A DNA stretch of 64,000 nucleotides. Source: JAYODW01 sp038116745 (GTDB taxonomy: Bacteria; Pseudomonadota; Gammaproteobacteria; Ga0077536). Under the pieces are notes generated by a model. It was not told the DNA's origin. It did no database searches and saw only the letters and a program-made list of their open reading frames with translations. Of the stretch, positions 54,071 through 61,715 are shown one piece after another. Position 1 is the stretch's first letter, and the number at the start of each line of letters is the position of its first letter. A program made the position numbers and the translations under genes. Location of the stretch: positions 12,509 to 76,508 of the forward strand of contig JAYODW010000023.1 of NCBI GenBank assembly GCA_038116745.1, written 5' to 3'.

Positions 54071-54925
54071 TCAGCCGAGATAAGCCTCGGCGAAGCGGGC
54101 GTATCTTGCCTGACACAGCGCCATATCCATCGTGTTGGCGTCGATCACAATTTCTTCAACCCCCGCCGCCTCGTAGAGCGTCAGCATCTCGCGGACCTCC
54201 TCTTCGGTGCCCTTGAGGGTGCGGCGCGCGTCGAGCGGTTTTTCAGAGGGCGTGTCTTCGAACGACAGCATCAGGCGCGCGGAGCAGCGCTTGCCGGGCA
54301 GGCTCGCGCATGCGGCCTGCATATCCGCGCTCGACTGACTTAAAGCATGCCAGCCGTCGCCTTTCTCCCGGACCCGCCGCAGGGCACGGGCTGAGTTGCC
54401 GCCGATCAGGATGGGCAGCGGCGACTGCACCGGTTTGGGTTCGGCGCGCAGCCCCGAGAACCGGTAGTACTGGCCTTCAAACGTCGGCACGTCTTCCTGC
54501 CACAGGCAGCGTAGGGCGTCGATGGTCTCATCGGTAATCCGGCCGCGCTCGGTGAAGGGCACCCCGAGGTTGATGAACTCGTCTTCCGCCTGAGCTACCC
54601 CGATCCCGAGATCGACACGCCCCTCGGAGAGCTGGTCGAGGCTTGCGATCTGCTTCGCGAGGCGCGCGGCATGGTGCCAGGGCAGCACCAGGACAGAGGT
54701 TCCCAGACGCACTCTGCGCGTGGCCGCGGCGACGGCGGTCAGCACGACCAGCGCTTCGTGGTAGGGGCGCTTGTCCAGGCGCTGAGCGACGTAGCTCGCG
54801 TGGAACAGATGTTCGCTGACCCACACTGAGTCGTAGCCCTGACTTTCTGCGGTCACTGCGATATCAACCAGCGTACGCACCGACGTCAGGCCCTGATTGT
54901 TGGGAATGCTGATCCCGAATTTCAT
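54071..54925 (-). CDS. LLM-class F420- or FMN-dependent oxidoreductase
   Basis: A 284-residue LLM protein: MKFGISIPNNQGLTSVRTLV, YDSVWVSEHLFHASY, HHAARLAKQIASLDQLSEGR and VDLGIGVAQAEDEF, then LPILIGGNSARALRRV. It is the third luciferase-like enzyme in nine kilobases. It is short for the family, ending soon after the barrel. It reads divergently from the UGA-containing thioredoxin gene, 172 bases away. Confidence 0.9.
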   Translation of the reverse strand: MKFGISIPNNQGLTSVRTLVDIAVTAESQGYDSVWVSEHLFHASYVAQRLDKRPYHEALVVLTAVAAATRRVRLGTSVLVLPWHHAARLAKQIASLDQLSEGRVDLGIGVAQAEDEFINLGVPFTERGRITDETIDALRCLWQEDVPTFEGQYYRFSGLRAEPKPVQSPLPILIGGNSARALRRVREKGDGWHALSQSSADMQAACASLPGKRCSARLMLSFEDTPSEKPLDARRTLKGTEEEVREMLTLYEAAGVEEIVIDANTMDMALCQARYARFAEAYLG

Positions 54926-55097
54926 GTTCTTCCCCGTGGCTTCTTCTGGCTTTGAGTGGACCGGGATTCTAGCCGGCCGCGGATCGGGCGAGCAGTATCC
55001 GGATCCGGCACGTAATGAACTGATTTCAGGCTCGGCGGTCCTAGAGAAGCGGACGCGCTAAGCTTGGCCTGCACGTATCGGTATTCGGAGAAGACTT

Positions 55098-55508
55098 ATG
55101 CATAAACGTCGCTTTTTTAAAAACGCCTGCGCCGCGATCGGGCTGTTGCTCTTCGTGGGCACGGCATCCGGCGACAACCTGGTGCCGTACTCGCGCAGCG
55201 CCTTCGATGCGCTAATCGGTTCCGGCGAGCCTTTTCTGCTCGACTTTTTTGCACCCTGGTGAAGCACTTGCCTTGCGCAGGAACGCACCGTGCGTGCGTT
55301 GATCGAAGCTAACGAAAAATATCGCGGCGTCACACTGATGCGCGCGGACTGGGATATGGTTGCCGAAGACGTCATCGTGAAGCAGTACGCGGTGCCGAGA
55401 CGCTCGACGTTGATCATGTTCCGCAAGGGCAAGGAAGTCGGTCGGGTGATTGCCCGCACGGATGAGGTATCAATTGGCGCCTTGTTCGAAGCTGCGGTCG
55501 CAGACTGA
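55098..55508 (+). CDS. Thioredoxin-like protein with in-frame UGA (predicted selenocysteine, UxxC)
   Basis: From the ATG at 55098 (GGAG seven bases upstream) a 136-codon frame runs to TGA at 55506, interrupted only by TGA at 55260-55262. Read through, it has a signal peptide (FFKNACAAIGLLLFVGTASG), the thioredoxin strand LLDFFAPW, then U55-S56-T57-C58, i.e. W-UGA-S-T-C where the family has WCxxC. The rest is canonical: LAQERTVRALIEAN, VTLMRADWD, QYAVPRRSTLIMF, GKEVGRVIA. Ser103 (RRST) sits at the usual cis-Pro position. The UGA replaces precisely the attacking cysteine, a hairpin suited to selenocysteine insertion follows (55282-55300), and a CcdA partner is next. Nonsense mutation or sequencing error remain possible; ordinary gene callers would keep only the 3' part from 55290. 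Confidence 0.75.
55260..55300 (+). promoter_or_regulatory. Candidate bacterial SECIS element after the in-frame UGA
   Basis: AACGCAC (55282-55288) and GTGCGTT (55294-55300) form a perfect seven-pair stem with apical loop CGTGC (55289-55293). The loop begins 26 nt after the UGA, and one of its first two bases is G. Bacterial SECIS elements are described as a small hairpin within about 16-37 nt after the UGA with a G at loop position 1 or 2; this fits. SelB binding is inferred. Confidence 0.6.
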
Positions 55509-55553
55509 GGCGGCCGCCATGGTCCACCCGGCAGCCGGCAGGCGGGCAGCAGA

Positions 55554-56267
55554 ATGACCTACGTCTGGGCCTATCTTGCCGGCCTGCTGACCCTGATTAA
55601 CCCGTGCGTGCTACCGCTGCTGCCGCTGGTGCTGGCCTCGGCTTTCCAGGGCAGCCGGTTCGGGCCGATCGGGCTGGCGGCCGGGCTGGTCTTCGCGTTC
55701 ACCACCATCGGTGTGCTGGTGACCGCTTTCGGCCACGCGGCCGGTATCAGTGAAGACGTGATTAACCGCACTGCCGCGGGTCTGATGATGCTGTTTGGTG
55801 TGGTGCTGCTGGTGCCGCGCGCGCAGGCTGCGTTCGCGCTGTTGACGGCGCCCTTCGCGTCGTCCGCCAGTCAGCGGGCCGACCAGGTGCAGTCTGGTGG
55901 CTTGCCTGGACAGGTGGCGATCGGTGCGTTGCTCGGCGCCGTCTGGTCGCCCTGCGTGGGGCCGACTCTTGGCGGGGCTATCGGGCTGGCCGCCAGCGGT
56001 GACGGTCTGTGGCAGGCAGCGTCCATCATGCTGACCTTCGGGATTGGCGTGGCAACTGTTCTGCTGCTGCTCGCCTACGGATCACGCGAGATGCTGGTCC
56101 GGCGCCACGCGGCGCTGTCGCGCTGGTTGCCGTATGCCAAGCCCATCATGGGCGCGGCATTGCTTCTGGTCGGGGCGCTGATCTTCTTTCACATCGACCG
56201 CGCGATCGACCGCTGGCTGCTGCAGCATCTCCCGATCTGGCTGCAGGACCTCTCGGTCGCCCTGTAA
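55554..56267 (+). CDS. ccdA: CcdA/DsbD-type transmembrane thiol-electron carrier
   Basis: A 237-residue protein with six predicted membrane helices and the two CcdA cysteine sites NPCVLPLLPLVLASAF (helix 1) and VWSPCVGPTLGGAIG (helix 4), both in the characteristic proline context. It would carry electrons from cytoplasmic thioredoxin across the membrane to a periplasmic thiol protein. It starts 46 nt after the UGA-containing thioredoxin, whose active site faces the periplasm, so the two likely form one reductive relay. No cytochrome c biogenesis genes are near. Confidence 0.9.
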   Translation: MTYVWAYLAGLLTLINPCVLPLLPLVLASAFQGSRFGPIGLAAGLVFAFTTIGVLVTAFGHAAGISEDVINRTAAGLMMLFGVVLLVPRAQAAFALLTAPFASSASQRADQVQSGGLPGQVAIGALLGAVWSPCVGPTLGGAIGLAASGDGLWQAASIMLTFGIGVATVLLLLAYGSREMLVRRHAALSRWLPYAKPIMGAALLLVGALIFFHIDRAIDRWLLQHLPIWLQDLSVAL

Positions 56268-56274
56268 GGCCGAC

Positions 56275-57471
56275 TCAGGCCACCACGCCCTGCGCAAACA
56301 GCGCCTCGATCGCGCTTTCCTCCAGGCCCAGCTCGCTGCCGAGAACGCTGCGCGTGTGCTCGCCCAGCGCCGGCGCCAGCTGGATGGGCACGGCGCTCTC
56401 CGACATGCGCGCCGGCCAGCCGAGCAGGGCGGTTTCATTGCCACCTTCCTCGCCTTCAAAGCGGTGGATGAAGCCGCGCTCATTTAGGTGCGGATCGTTG
56501 AACAGGTCGCGGGTGTCGAAGGTGGCGCTCGCCGGGATCCCGGCTTCGCACAACGCGTGCATGGCCTCGTGTTTGGTGCGTTCGGCCATCCAGGCCGCGA
56601 TCACCGGGGTCAGAGCGTCGCTGTTCTCCTTGCGCAGCATCGAGTCGGCAAAGCGCGGATCGTCGATGAACTCGGGGTGGCCGATGGTGCGGCAGAGCTG
56701 CTTCCAGTGCGGGTCGGTCACACCCATCACGAACACATAGTCGTTGGCGCCGAAAGGCTTGCAGGGGAAGAGCCGCACCGTGGGTTCGAAGTCATTGCCG
56801 ATCCGCGGAGCAACCGAGGTGCCGCCCTTGGCGCCGAGCGCGATCATGGTGCGCATGTAGTAGGTAACCGCCTCCTGCATTGCGAGCTCGATGTGCTGGC
56901 CGATCCCGTCGCGCAGCTTCTGCGCGTAGGCAGCGGTGATGGCGAGCGCCATCTGCACGCCCGTGCCCGAATCACCCAAGGTCGGACCAGGCCGGATCGG
57001 GGGGCCGTCAGGCATGCCGGTGATAGACAGGGCGCCGGCGGCGGACTGCGCGACCATGTCGAAACATTTGTAGCTGGCGTAGGGTCCGGTCAGCCCGAAA
57101 CCCTTGATCTGGGCGTAAATGATGGTGGGGTGGATGGCTTTGATGACGTCGTAGCCGAGGTCAAGCTTCTCCACCACGCCGGGCCCGTAGTTTTCGACCA
57201 GTACGTCGAAGCGCGGCAGCATATCGACCAGCAGCTGGCGTCCTTCGGGTTTGCGCAGGTCGATGACGATGCTGCGCTTGTTGGCGTTCCAGTTCATGAA
57301 GTACTCGGATTCCTCCCAGTACCCGCGATTCAGATCGCGTCCCGGATCGCCCACGCCAGGTGGCTCCACTTTGACGACGTCAGCACCCATCCAGGCCAGC
57401 GCCTGGGTGCAGGAGGTGCCCGCTTCCCACTGGGTTAAATCGAGGATCCGCATACCGGTCAGTGCAGCCAT
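56275..57471 (-). CDS. CaiB/BaiF-family CoA transferase (formyl-CoA transferase-like)
   Basis: A 398-residue family III CoA transferase: RILDLTQWEAGTSCTQALAWMGADVVKVEPP N-terminus, KGFGLTGPYASYKCFD, and the catalytic aspartate in GDSGTGVQMALAI. The C-terminal FDTRDLFNDPHLNERGF is typical. It transfers CoA between carboxylates. It diverges from the ThDP enzyme with 134 bases between starts, recalling the formyl-CoA transferase / oxalyl-CoA decarboxylase pairing, although substrate is not shown. Confidence 0.92.
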   Translation of the reverse strand: MAALTGMRILDLTQWEAGTSCTQALAWMGADVVKVEPPGVGDPGRDLNRGYWEESEYFMNWNANKRSIVIDLRKPEGRQLLVDMLPRFDVLVENYGPGVVEKLDLGYDVIKAIHPTIIYAQIKGFGLTGPYASYKCFDMVAQSAAGALSITGMPDGPPIRPGPTLGDSGTGVQMALAITAAYAQKLRDGIGQHIELAMQEAVTYYMRTMIALGAKGGTSVAPRIGNDFEPTVRLFPCKPFGANDYVFVMGVTDPHWKQLCRTIGHPEFIDDPRFADSMLRKENSDALTPVIAAWMAERTKHEAMHALCEAGIPASATFDTRDLFNDPHLNERGFIHRFEGEEGGNETALLGWPARMSESAVPIQLAPALGEHTRSVLGSELGLEESAIEALFAQGVVA

Positions 57472-57605
57472 GGAGAGTCCTTTTCTTGCCAGACGTGAGC
57501 GTGTCTTCAGGCAAGCGTAGCAGAGTGTTCCGGCGGCAACATCGACGCCTATCGGGGTTGGCGCGGCGTGCTAGCATCGGCCCATTCGATCAGGAGGGGA
57601 CGGTA

Positions 57606-59249
57606 ATGGCGGTACATGGCGGACAACTGGCAGCACGCACGCTGAAGGAAGCGGGCGTCGAGTGCATCTTCACGTTAAGCGGCGGACACGTCATGGCGAT
57701 CTACGACGGTTGCCTCGACGAGGGGATCAAGGTTGTCGATGTGCGCCATGAGCAGGCCGCGGTACACGCTGCGGACGCCTGGAGCCGTCTCAACCCGGGC
57801 AAGATCGGCTGCGCGGTACTGACAGCCGGTCCAGGCGTGACCGATGGCGTCACCGGGGTCGCGAACGCCTGGCGCGCCAACAGCCCGATCCTCGTAATTG
57901 GCGGACAGGGGCCGTTCAACAATCTGCGGCGTGGTTCGCTGCAGGAGATGGACCACGTCGCGGTCATGCGCCCTATCAGTAAATGGGCGGATACCTGCTA
58001 CGACACCCACCGCATCCCCGACTACATCGAGATGGCGATCCGCCACGCCGTATCCGGTAATCCAGGACCGGCCTTTCTTGAGATTCCGATGGACGTGCTG
58101 GCCGGCGAGGTTGAGCTCAAGGACGTGCGCATGCCGCGGATCCGGACCGAGCCAGCGCTGCAGCTGCCGGCGAAGGATGATATCGATGCGGCGCTCGCGA
58201 TCCTCGCCAGCGCGGAGCGTCCGGTGATGATGGTCGGGACCAGCGTGAAGTGGTCGAACGCCTCGGCTGCGGTGCAGCGCTTCATCGAAGCGGTGCACAT
58301 TCCGACCTTCGTCAACGGCATGGGACGCGGCACTGTGCGGCCCGGCACCCCCGAGCTGCTGAACAGGGTGCGCAAAGAGGCTATCGGGCAGTGTGATGTG
58401 TTTATCTGCGCCGGCGTGCTGCTCGATTTCCGGCTCGGTTACGGGCGCACCATCCCGGCCGATGCACGCATCATTCAGCTCGACATCGAGAATGAACTGA
58501 TTGGCACCAACCGCTCTGCGGATGCCGCGGTTGTGGGCAATCTGAGCGCGGCTTTTGATGGCATGCTCGAGGCGGCCAGCGCAAGCAAACCCGACTTCAG
58601 CGCCTGGCGTGACCAGCTTGCCGCGCGCGAAGCCGAGCTTGAGGCGGCCTTCAGCGCCGAGCTCGATTCCGACGAGGTGCCGATCGATCCGCTGCGGCTG
58701 TGTCGTGAGATCCGCGACTTCGTGGCGGATAAGGACGTCATCCTGATTGGTGACGGCGGCGACATCGTGGCCCAGGCGTCGAAAGTACTGCCCGTGCCGG
58801 CAGAGAACTGCTGGATGGACCCGGGCCCGCTCGGCACGCTCGGTGTTGGCATGCCCTTCGCGCTGGCCGCGCAGCTGGCGCGACCTGATCAACGCGTGCT
58901 GATCATCTACGGCGACGGAGCTTTCGGCCTGAACGGCTTCGAGTACGACACGGCGGTGCGTTTCAATCTGCCGATTGTGGGGATCGTCGGGGTGGATGCC
59001 GCCTGGGGCCAGATGGCACGACCTCAGGCGCAGGTCTACGGCGAGAATCGCCTGGTCGCGACCAAGCTCAACTACACGCGCTACGACAAGATTGTCGAGG
59101 CCATGGGTGGGCACGGTGAGTACTGTGAGCGGCCCGAGGAGATCGGGCCGGCGCTTGAGCGCGCTTTCGCCAGCGGTAAACCGGCGCTGGTGAACGTGGT
59201 CATGCGCCAGGACATCACGACCGGCATGAAGGGCAGCACTTATATGTAA
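57606..59249 (+). CDS. Thiamine-diphosphate enzyme (oxalyl-CoA decarboxylase / 2-hydroxyacyl-CoA lyase-like)
   Basis: A 547-residue three-domain ThDP enzyme: pyrimidine-binding domain with the catalytic Glu in VRHEQAAVHAADA, central domain (PVMMVGTSVKW), and pyrophosphate-binding domain with GDGAFGLNGFEYDT (GDG...N). The start region LAARTLKEAGVECIFTLSGGH and length suit acetolactate synthase-like enzymes including oxalyl-CoA decarboxylase and 2-hydroxyacyl-CoA lyase. The divergent CoA transferase supports a CoA-ester substrate. GAGGGGA precedes the ATG at 57606; the longer frame begins inside the promoter region. Confidence 0.9.
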   Translation: MAVHGGQLAARTLKEAGVECIFTLSGGHVMAIYDGCLDEGIKVVDVRHEQAAVHAADAWSRLNPGKIGCAVLTAGPGVTDGVTGVANAWRANSPILVIGGQGPFNNLRRGSLQEMDHVAVMRPISKWADTCYDTHRIPDYIEMAIRHAVSGNPGPAFLEIPMDVLAGEVELKDVRMPRIRTEPALQLPAKDDIDAALAILASAERPVMMVGTSVKWSNASAAVQRFIEAVHIPTFVNGMGRGTVRPGTPELLNRVRKEAIGQCDVFICAGVLLDFRLGYGRTIPADARIIQLDIENELIGTNRSADAAVVGNLSAAFDGMLEAASASKPDFSAWRDQLAAREAELEAAFSAELDSDEVPIDPLRLCREIRDFVADKDVILIGDGGDIVAQASKVLPVPAENCWMDPGPLGTLGVGMPFALAAQLARPDQRVLIIYGDGAFGLNGFEYDTAVRFNLPIVGIVGVDAAWGQMARPQAQVYGENRLVATKLNYTRYDKIVEAMGGHGEYCERPEEIGPALERAFASGKPALVNVVMRQDITTGMKGSTYM

Positions 59250-59317
59250 GGGGCTGCGTGAACGGGCAGGCGGAATGCCGCGCCCGCCGAATGGTTCTGC
59301 AAAGGGGAGGCTGAGCC

Positions 59318-60619
59318 ATGAACGATGCTCGTAGCGTCGTCCCGCCGATCGTGCCGTCGGCGACGACATCGCCTTACGTCTGGTATGTGGTGACGGTGTG
59401 CTTTCTGGCCTACACCGTGAATTTCGTTGACCGGCAGATCCTGGCCATTCTGCTTTCACCCATCAAACAGGAGCTGGGCCTCAAGGATGTCCACCTGGGG
59501 CTCCTGTCCGGCACCGCATTCGGGATCTTCTACGCCACCATGGGGATCCCCATCGGGCGCCTGGCCGATCGCTACCCGAGACGCACGGTGATGTCGGTGT
59601 GCATCGCGTTGTGGAGCACCATGACGGCCCTGTCGGGGGCCGCGAAAGGGTTCGTGTCTTTGCTCGCCTGCCGCGTGGGGGTGGGCGTTGGCGAGGCCGG
59701 CTGCAGCCCGCCGGCGATATCGCTGATCAGCGACTATGTGCCAGCGGAAAAGCGCGGCGGAGCCCTGTCACTCTATTCGATGGGCGTGCCCGTCGGGATC
59801 GTGATCGGCTTTCTGGCGGGTGGCTATCTGCGCGAGGAGCTGGGCTGGCGGACAGCTTTCGTGGTGGTCGGGCTGCCCGGGCTGCTGGTTGCAGCGCTGC
59901 TTTTTCTGACGGTCAAAGAGCCGCCACGACAGCAGACAGCGACCATGCCGCCGGTCGGCGAGGTACTGCGCTTCCTGTGGGAGCGCCGCTCGTTCCGCTA
60001 TCTGTCGCTGGCCTCGGGGTTGTACGCCTTTGCCGCGTACTCGACGTCTTTCATGCTGGCGTTGTTTCTGGAGCGCTCACACGGCCTGAGCGCCGTGCAG
60101 CAGGGCCAGGCGGCGGCGCTGATCATGGCGGGTGGTGTTGGAATCGGCACGTTCGCCGGTGGCTTCATCGCCGATATCTGGGCGCGGCGCGACCGCCGGG
60201 CTTACGCCCTGCTGCCCATGGTGAGCATGGCGATCGCTGTGCCGACCTCGGTGATTGCCCTGCTCGCGGAGAACACCGCACTGGCCATCGGGCTGCTGAT
60301 GATCCCGGGGCTTTGCGGTCAGATCTATCAGGCACCGGCTTTCGCTGCGTCACAGTTCCTGTCGACGCCACGTATGCGTGTAACCGCAGCCGCGGTGCTG
60401 TTTTTCGTGATCAACATCATCGGGCTCATGTGCGGACCGGCGACCACCGGCTGGTTGAGCGACCAGCTGCACGACGAGTACGGCCAGGAATCGCTGCGCT
60501 ACGCCCTGATCGCCGTCAGCGTCGTGTTCTACGCCGGGGCCTCAGTGCTTTACTGGGTCTCGAGTCGCACGATGCGTGAGGATATTGCCCACGTGGAGGC
60601 ACTTTCAGCGGCGGAGTAA
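59318..60619 (+). CDS. MFS transporter (spinster-like)
   Basis: A 433-residue twelve-helix transporter. The spinster-type opening TVNFVDRQILAILLSPIKQELGLKD and the loop motif GRLADRYPRRTVM are clear, followed by GVGVGEAGCSPPAISLISDY. Substrate is unknown; its position 69 nt after the ThDP enzyme on the same strand suggests uptake or export of a compound handled by that pathway. GGGGAGG precedes the ATG. Confidence 0.92.
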   Translation: MNDARSVVPPIVPSATTSPYVWYVVTVCFLAYTVNFVDRQILAILLSPIKQELGLKDVHLGLLSGTAFGIFYATMGIPIGRLADRYPRRTVMSVCIALWSTMTALSGAAKGFVSLLACRVGVGVGEAGCSPPAISLISDYVPAEKRGGALSLYSMGVPVGIVIGFLAGGYLREELGWRTAFVVVGLPGLLVAALLFLTVKEPPRQQTATMPPVGEVLRFLWERRSFRYLSLASGLYAFAAYSTSFMLALFLERSHGLSAVQQGQAAALIMAGGVGIGTFAGGFIADIWARRDRRAYALLPMVSMAIAVPTSVIALLAENTALAIGLLMIPGLCGQIYQAPAFAASQFLSTPRMRVTAAAVLFFVINIIGLMCGPATTGWLSDQLHDEYGQESLRYALIAVSVVFYAGASVLYWVSSRTMREDIAHVEALSAAE

Positions 60620-60638
60620 ACGGCGCGTCAGCTTCTGC

Positions 60639-61580
60639 TCAGGCGGCCCAGTCAAAGCAGCGCAGGCAGTCAACGGACAGGTCAAACAGATGGCTGCAGC
60701 CACTGCGTCCGCCGACATGTTCCGCGACCACGCGGGCAAAGCCCGCGTCGAGGCGGAGGCCTTCCATGCTTGGCGGCCGGCTCTGAGCGTCCTCGCAGAT
60801 CCCCATGAATGCGAGCCGACGGTAGCTGCTGGCTGATGTCCGCACCGTGCCATCCCGGGTGATCCCGAGCGTCACGTCGAGGTCATGGAAGGTGTCGTTC
60901 ATGGCGTTGCGGCAGAGGTAGCCCCCCGACTCGGCGTCGGCCGTGATACTCAGCGTTTTCGTTCGTGAGAAGAACGCTTGCTGCCCTGGCTCAGGTGAGA
61001 CCTTGTCGAGGTCGAAGCAGGTCACCGTACGTTCGGCGAACAGGGATTCGGCCTCATCGCTGTAGGCGTAGCAGGCATTGCAGATCCCGGCCCAGTCGGC
61101 GCGGTCGCGCGCCCAGGCCATGCGCGCGATGCGGCTCGGTCCTTCGGGCAGGGCGGCGGCATCGGCGGCGAAGCGTTCGTGATCACCCCGCGGCACTGGA
61201 AAGCCCTGGAGGCTGATGCGCGCCATGTCAATGGCCAGGGCCTGGTGCGCGCGGTGTCCCGGCAAGCCGCCCAGCGCCTCGCGCACCGCCCGCGTGAAAC
61301 CCTGCGTGGCGCGGCTGCCGGCGATGAGCGCCACGCGATCGGCCAGCGCTGGATCCAGTAACGCGCTATCCCCTGCCTCGTGATCGGCGCTGGCCGTTTT
61401 AATCGTGTAATCCGGCACCTCGACCGTCCAGGTGTGGGTGATGTTGAACTGGTGATCGCGCAGCGTGCCGCGCACGCGCATGAGCTTGTCACCGAGGTAG
61501 TCAAGCGCCGCGGTGAATTCGCGTCGATAGCCATCGGCCGGGAGATCAAAGCTCGGCTGCAGACGGTTGGTGTCGTCCAT
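60639..61580 (-). CDS. DUF2889-family protein
   Basis: A 313-residue cytoplasmic protein ending in the DUF2889 signature: ARVVAEHVGGRSGCSHLFDLSVDCLR, a Cys/His-containing motif, with the N-terminal domain holding YRREFTAALDYLGDKLMRVRG and VEVPDYTIKTASAD. The family is found beside acyl-CoA and feruloyl/phenylpropanoid catabolic genes, but its function is unknown. I start at the ATG ending at 61580 because the longer frame overlaps the opposite P1 peptidase gene. Confidence 0.85.
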   Translation of the reverse strand: MDDTNRLQPSFDLPADGYRREFTAALDYLGDKLMRVRGTLRDHQFNITHTWTVEVPDYTIKTASADHEAGDSALLDPALADRVALIAGSRATQGFTRAVREALGGLPGHRAHQALAIDMARISLQGFPVPRGDHERFAADAAALPEGPSRIARMAWARDRADWAGICNACYAYSDEAESLFAERTVTCFDLDKVSPEPGQQAFFSRTKTLSITADAESGGYLCRNAMNDTFHDLDVTLGITRDGTVRTSASSYRRLAFMGICEDAQSRPPSMEGLRLDAGFARVVAEHVGGRSGCSHLFDLSVDCLRCFDWAA

Positions 61581-61715
61581 CGGTTCAGTGTTCCGGTCGG
61601 TAGAAACGGGCACTGAGCATAAACGATGTGCTCCTTCGCACTGAGCTTCTGGGGGAAGATTCTGACTTCTGTCCGTAGAATCGAAGCCTTGGATCGTTTG
61701 CCTCGGGAGAGAGGT

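Noticed and set aside
55260..55262. UGA read as tryptophan (alternative genetic code)
   Set aside because: Neighbouring genes use TGA as their normal stop, including this one, and the position needs a cysteine-like residue, not Trp.
55260..55508. Plain pseudogene explanation for the thioredoxin frame
   Set aside because: Not excluded, but less likely: the single stop falls exactly on the catalytic Cys codon, the frame beyond is intact, and a suitable hairpin follows.
57675..59459. Long antisense frame of about 594 codons opposite the ThDP enzyme
   Set aside because: It mirrors codon bias of GC-rich coding DNA; the plus-strand frame has clear ThDP motifs.
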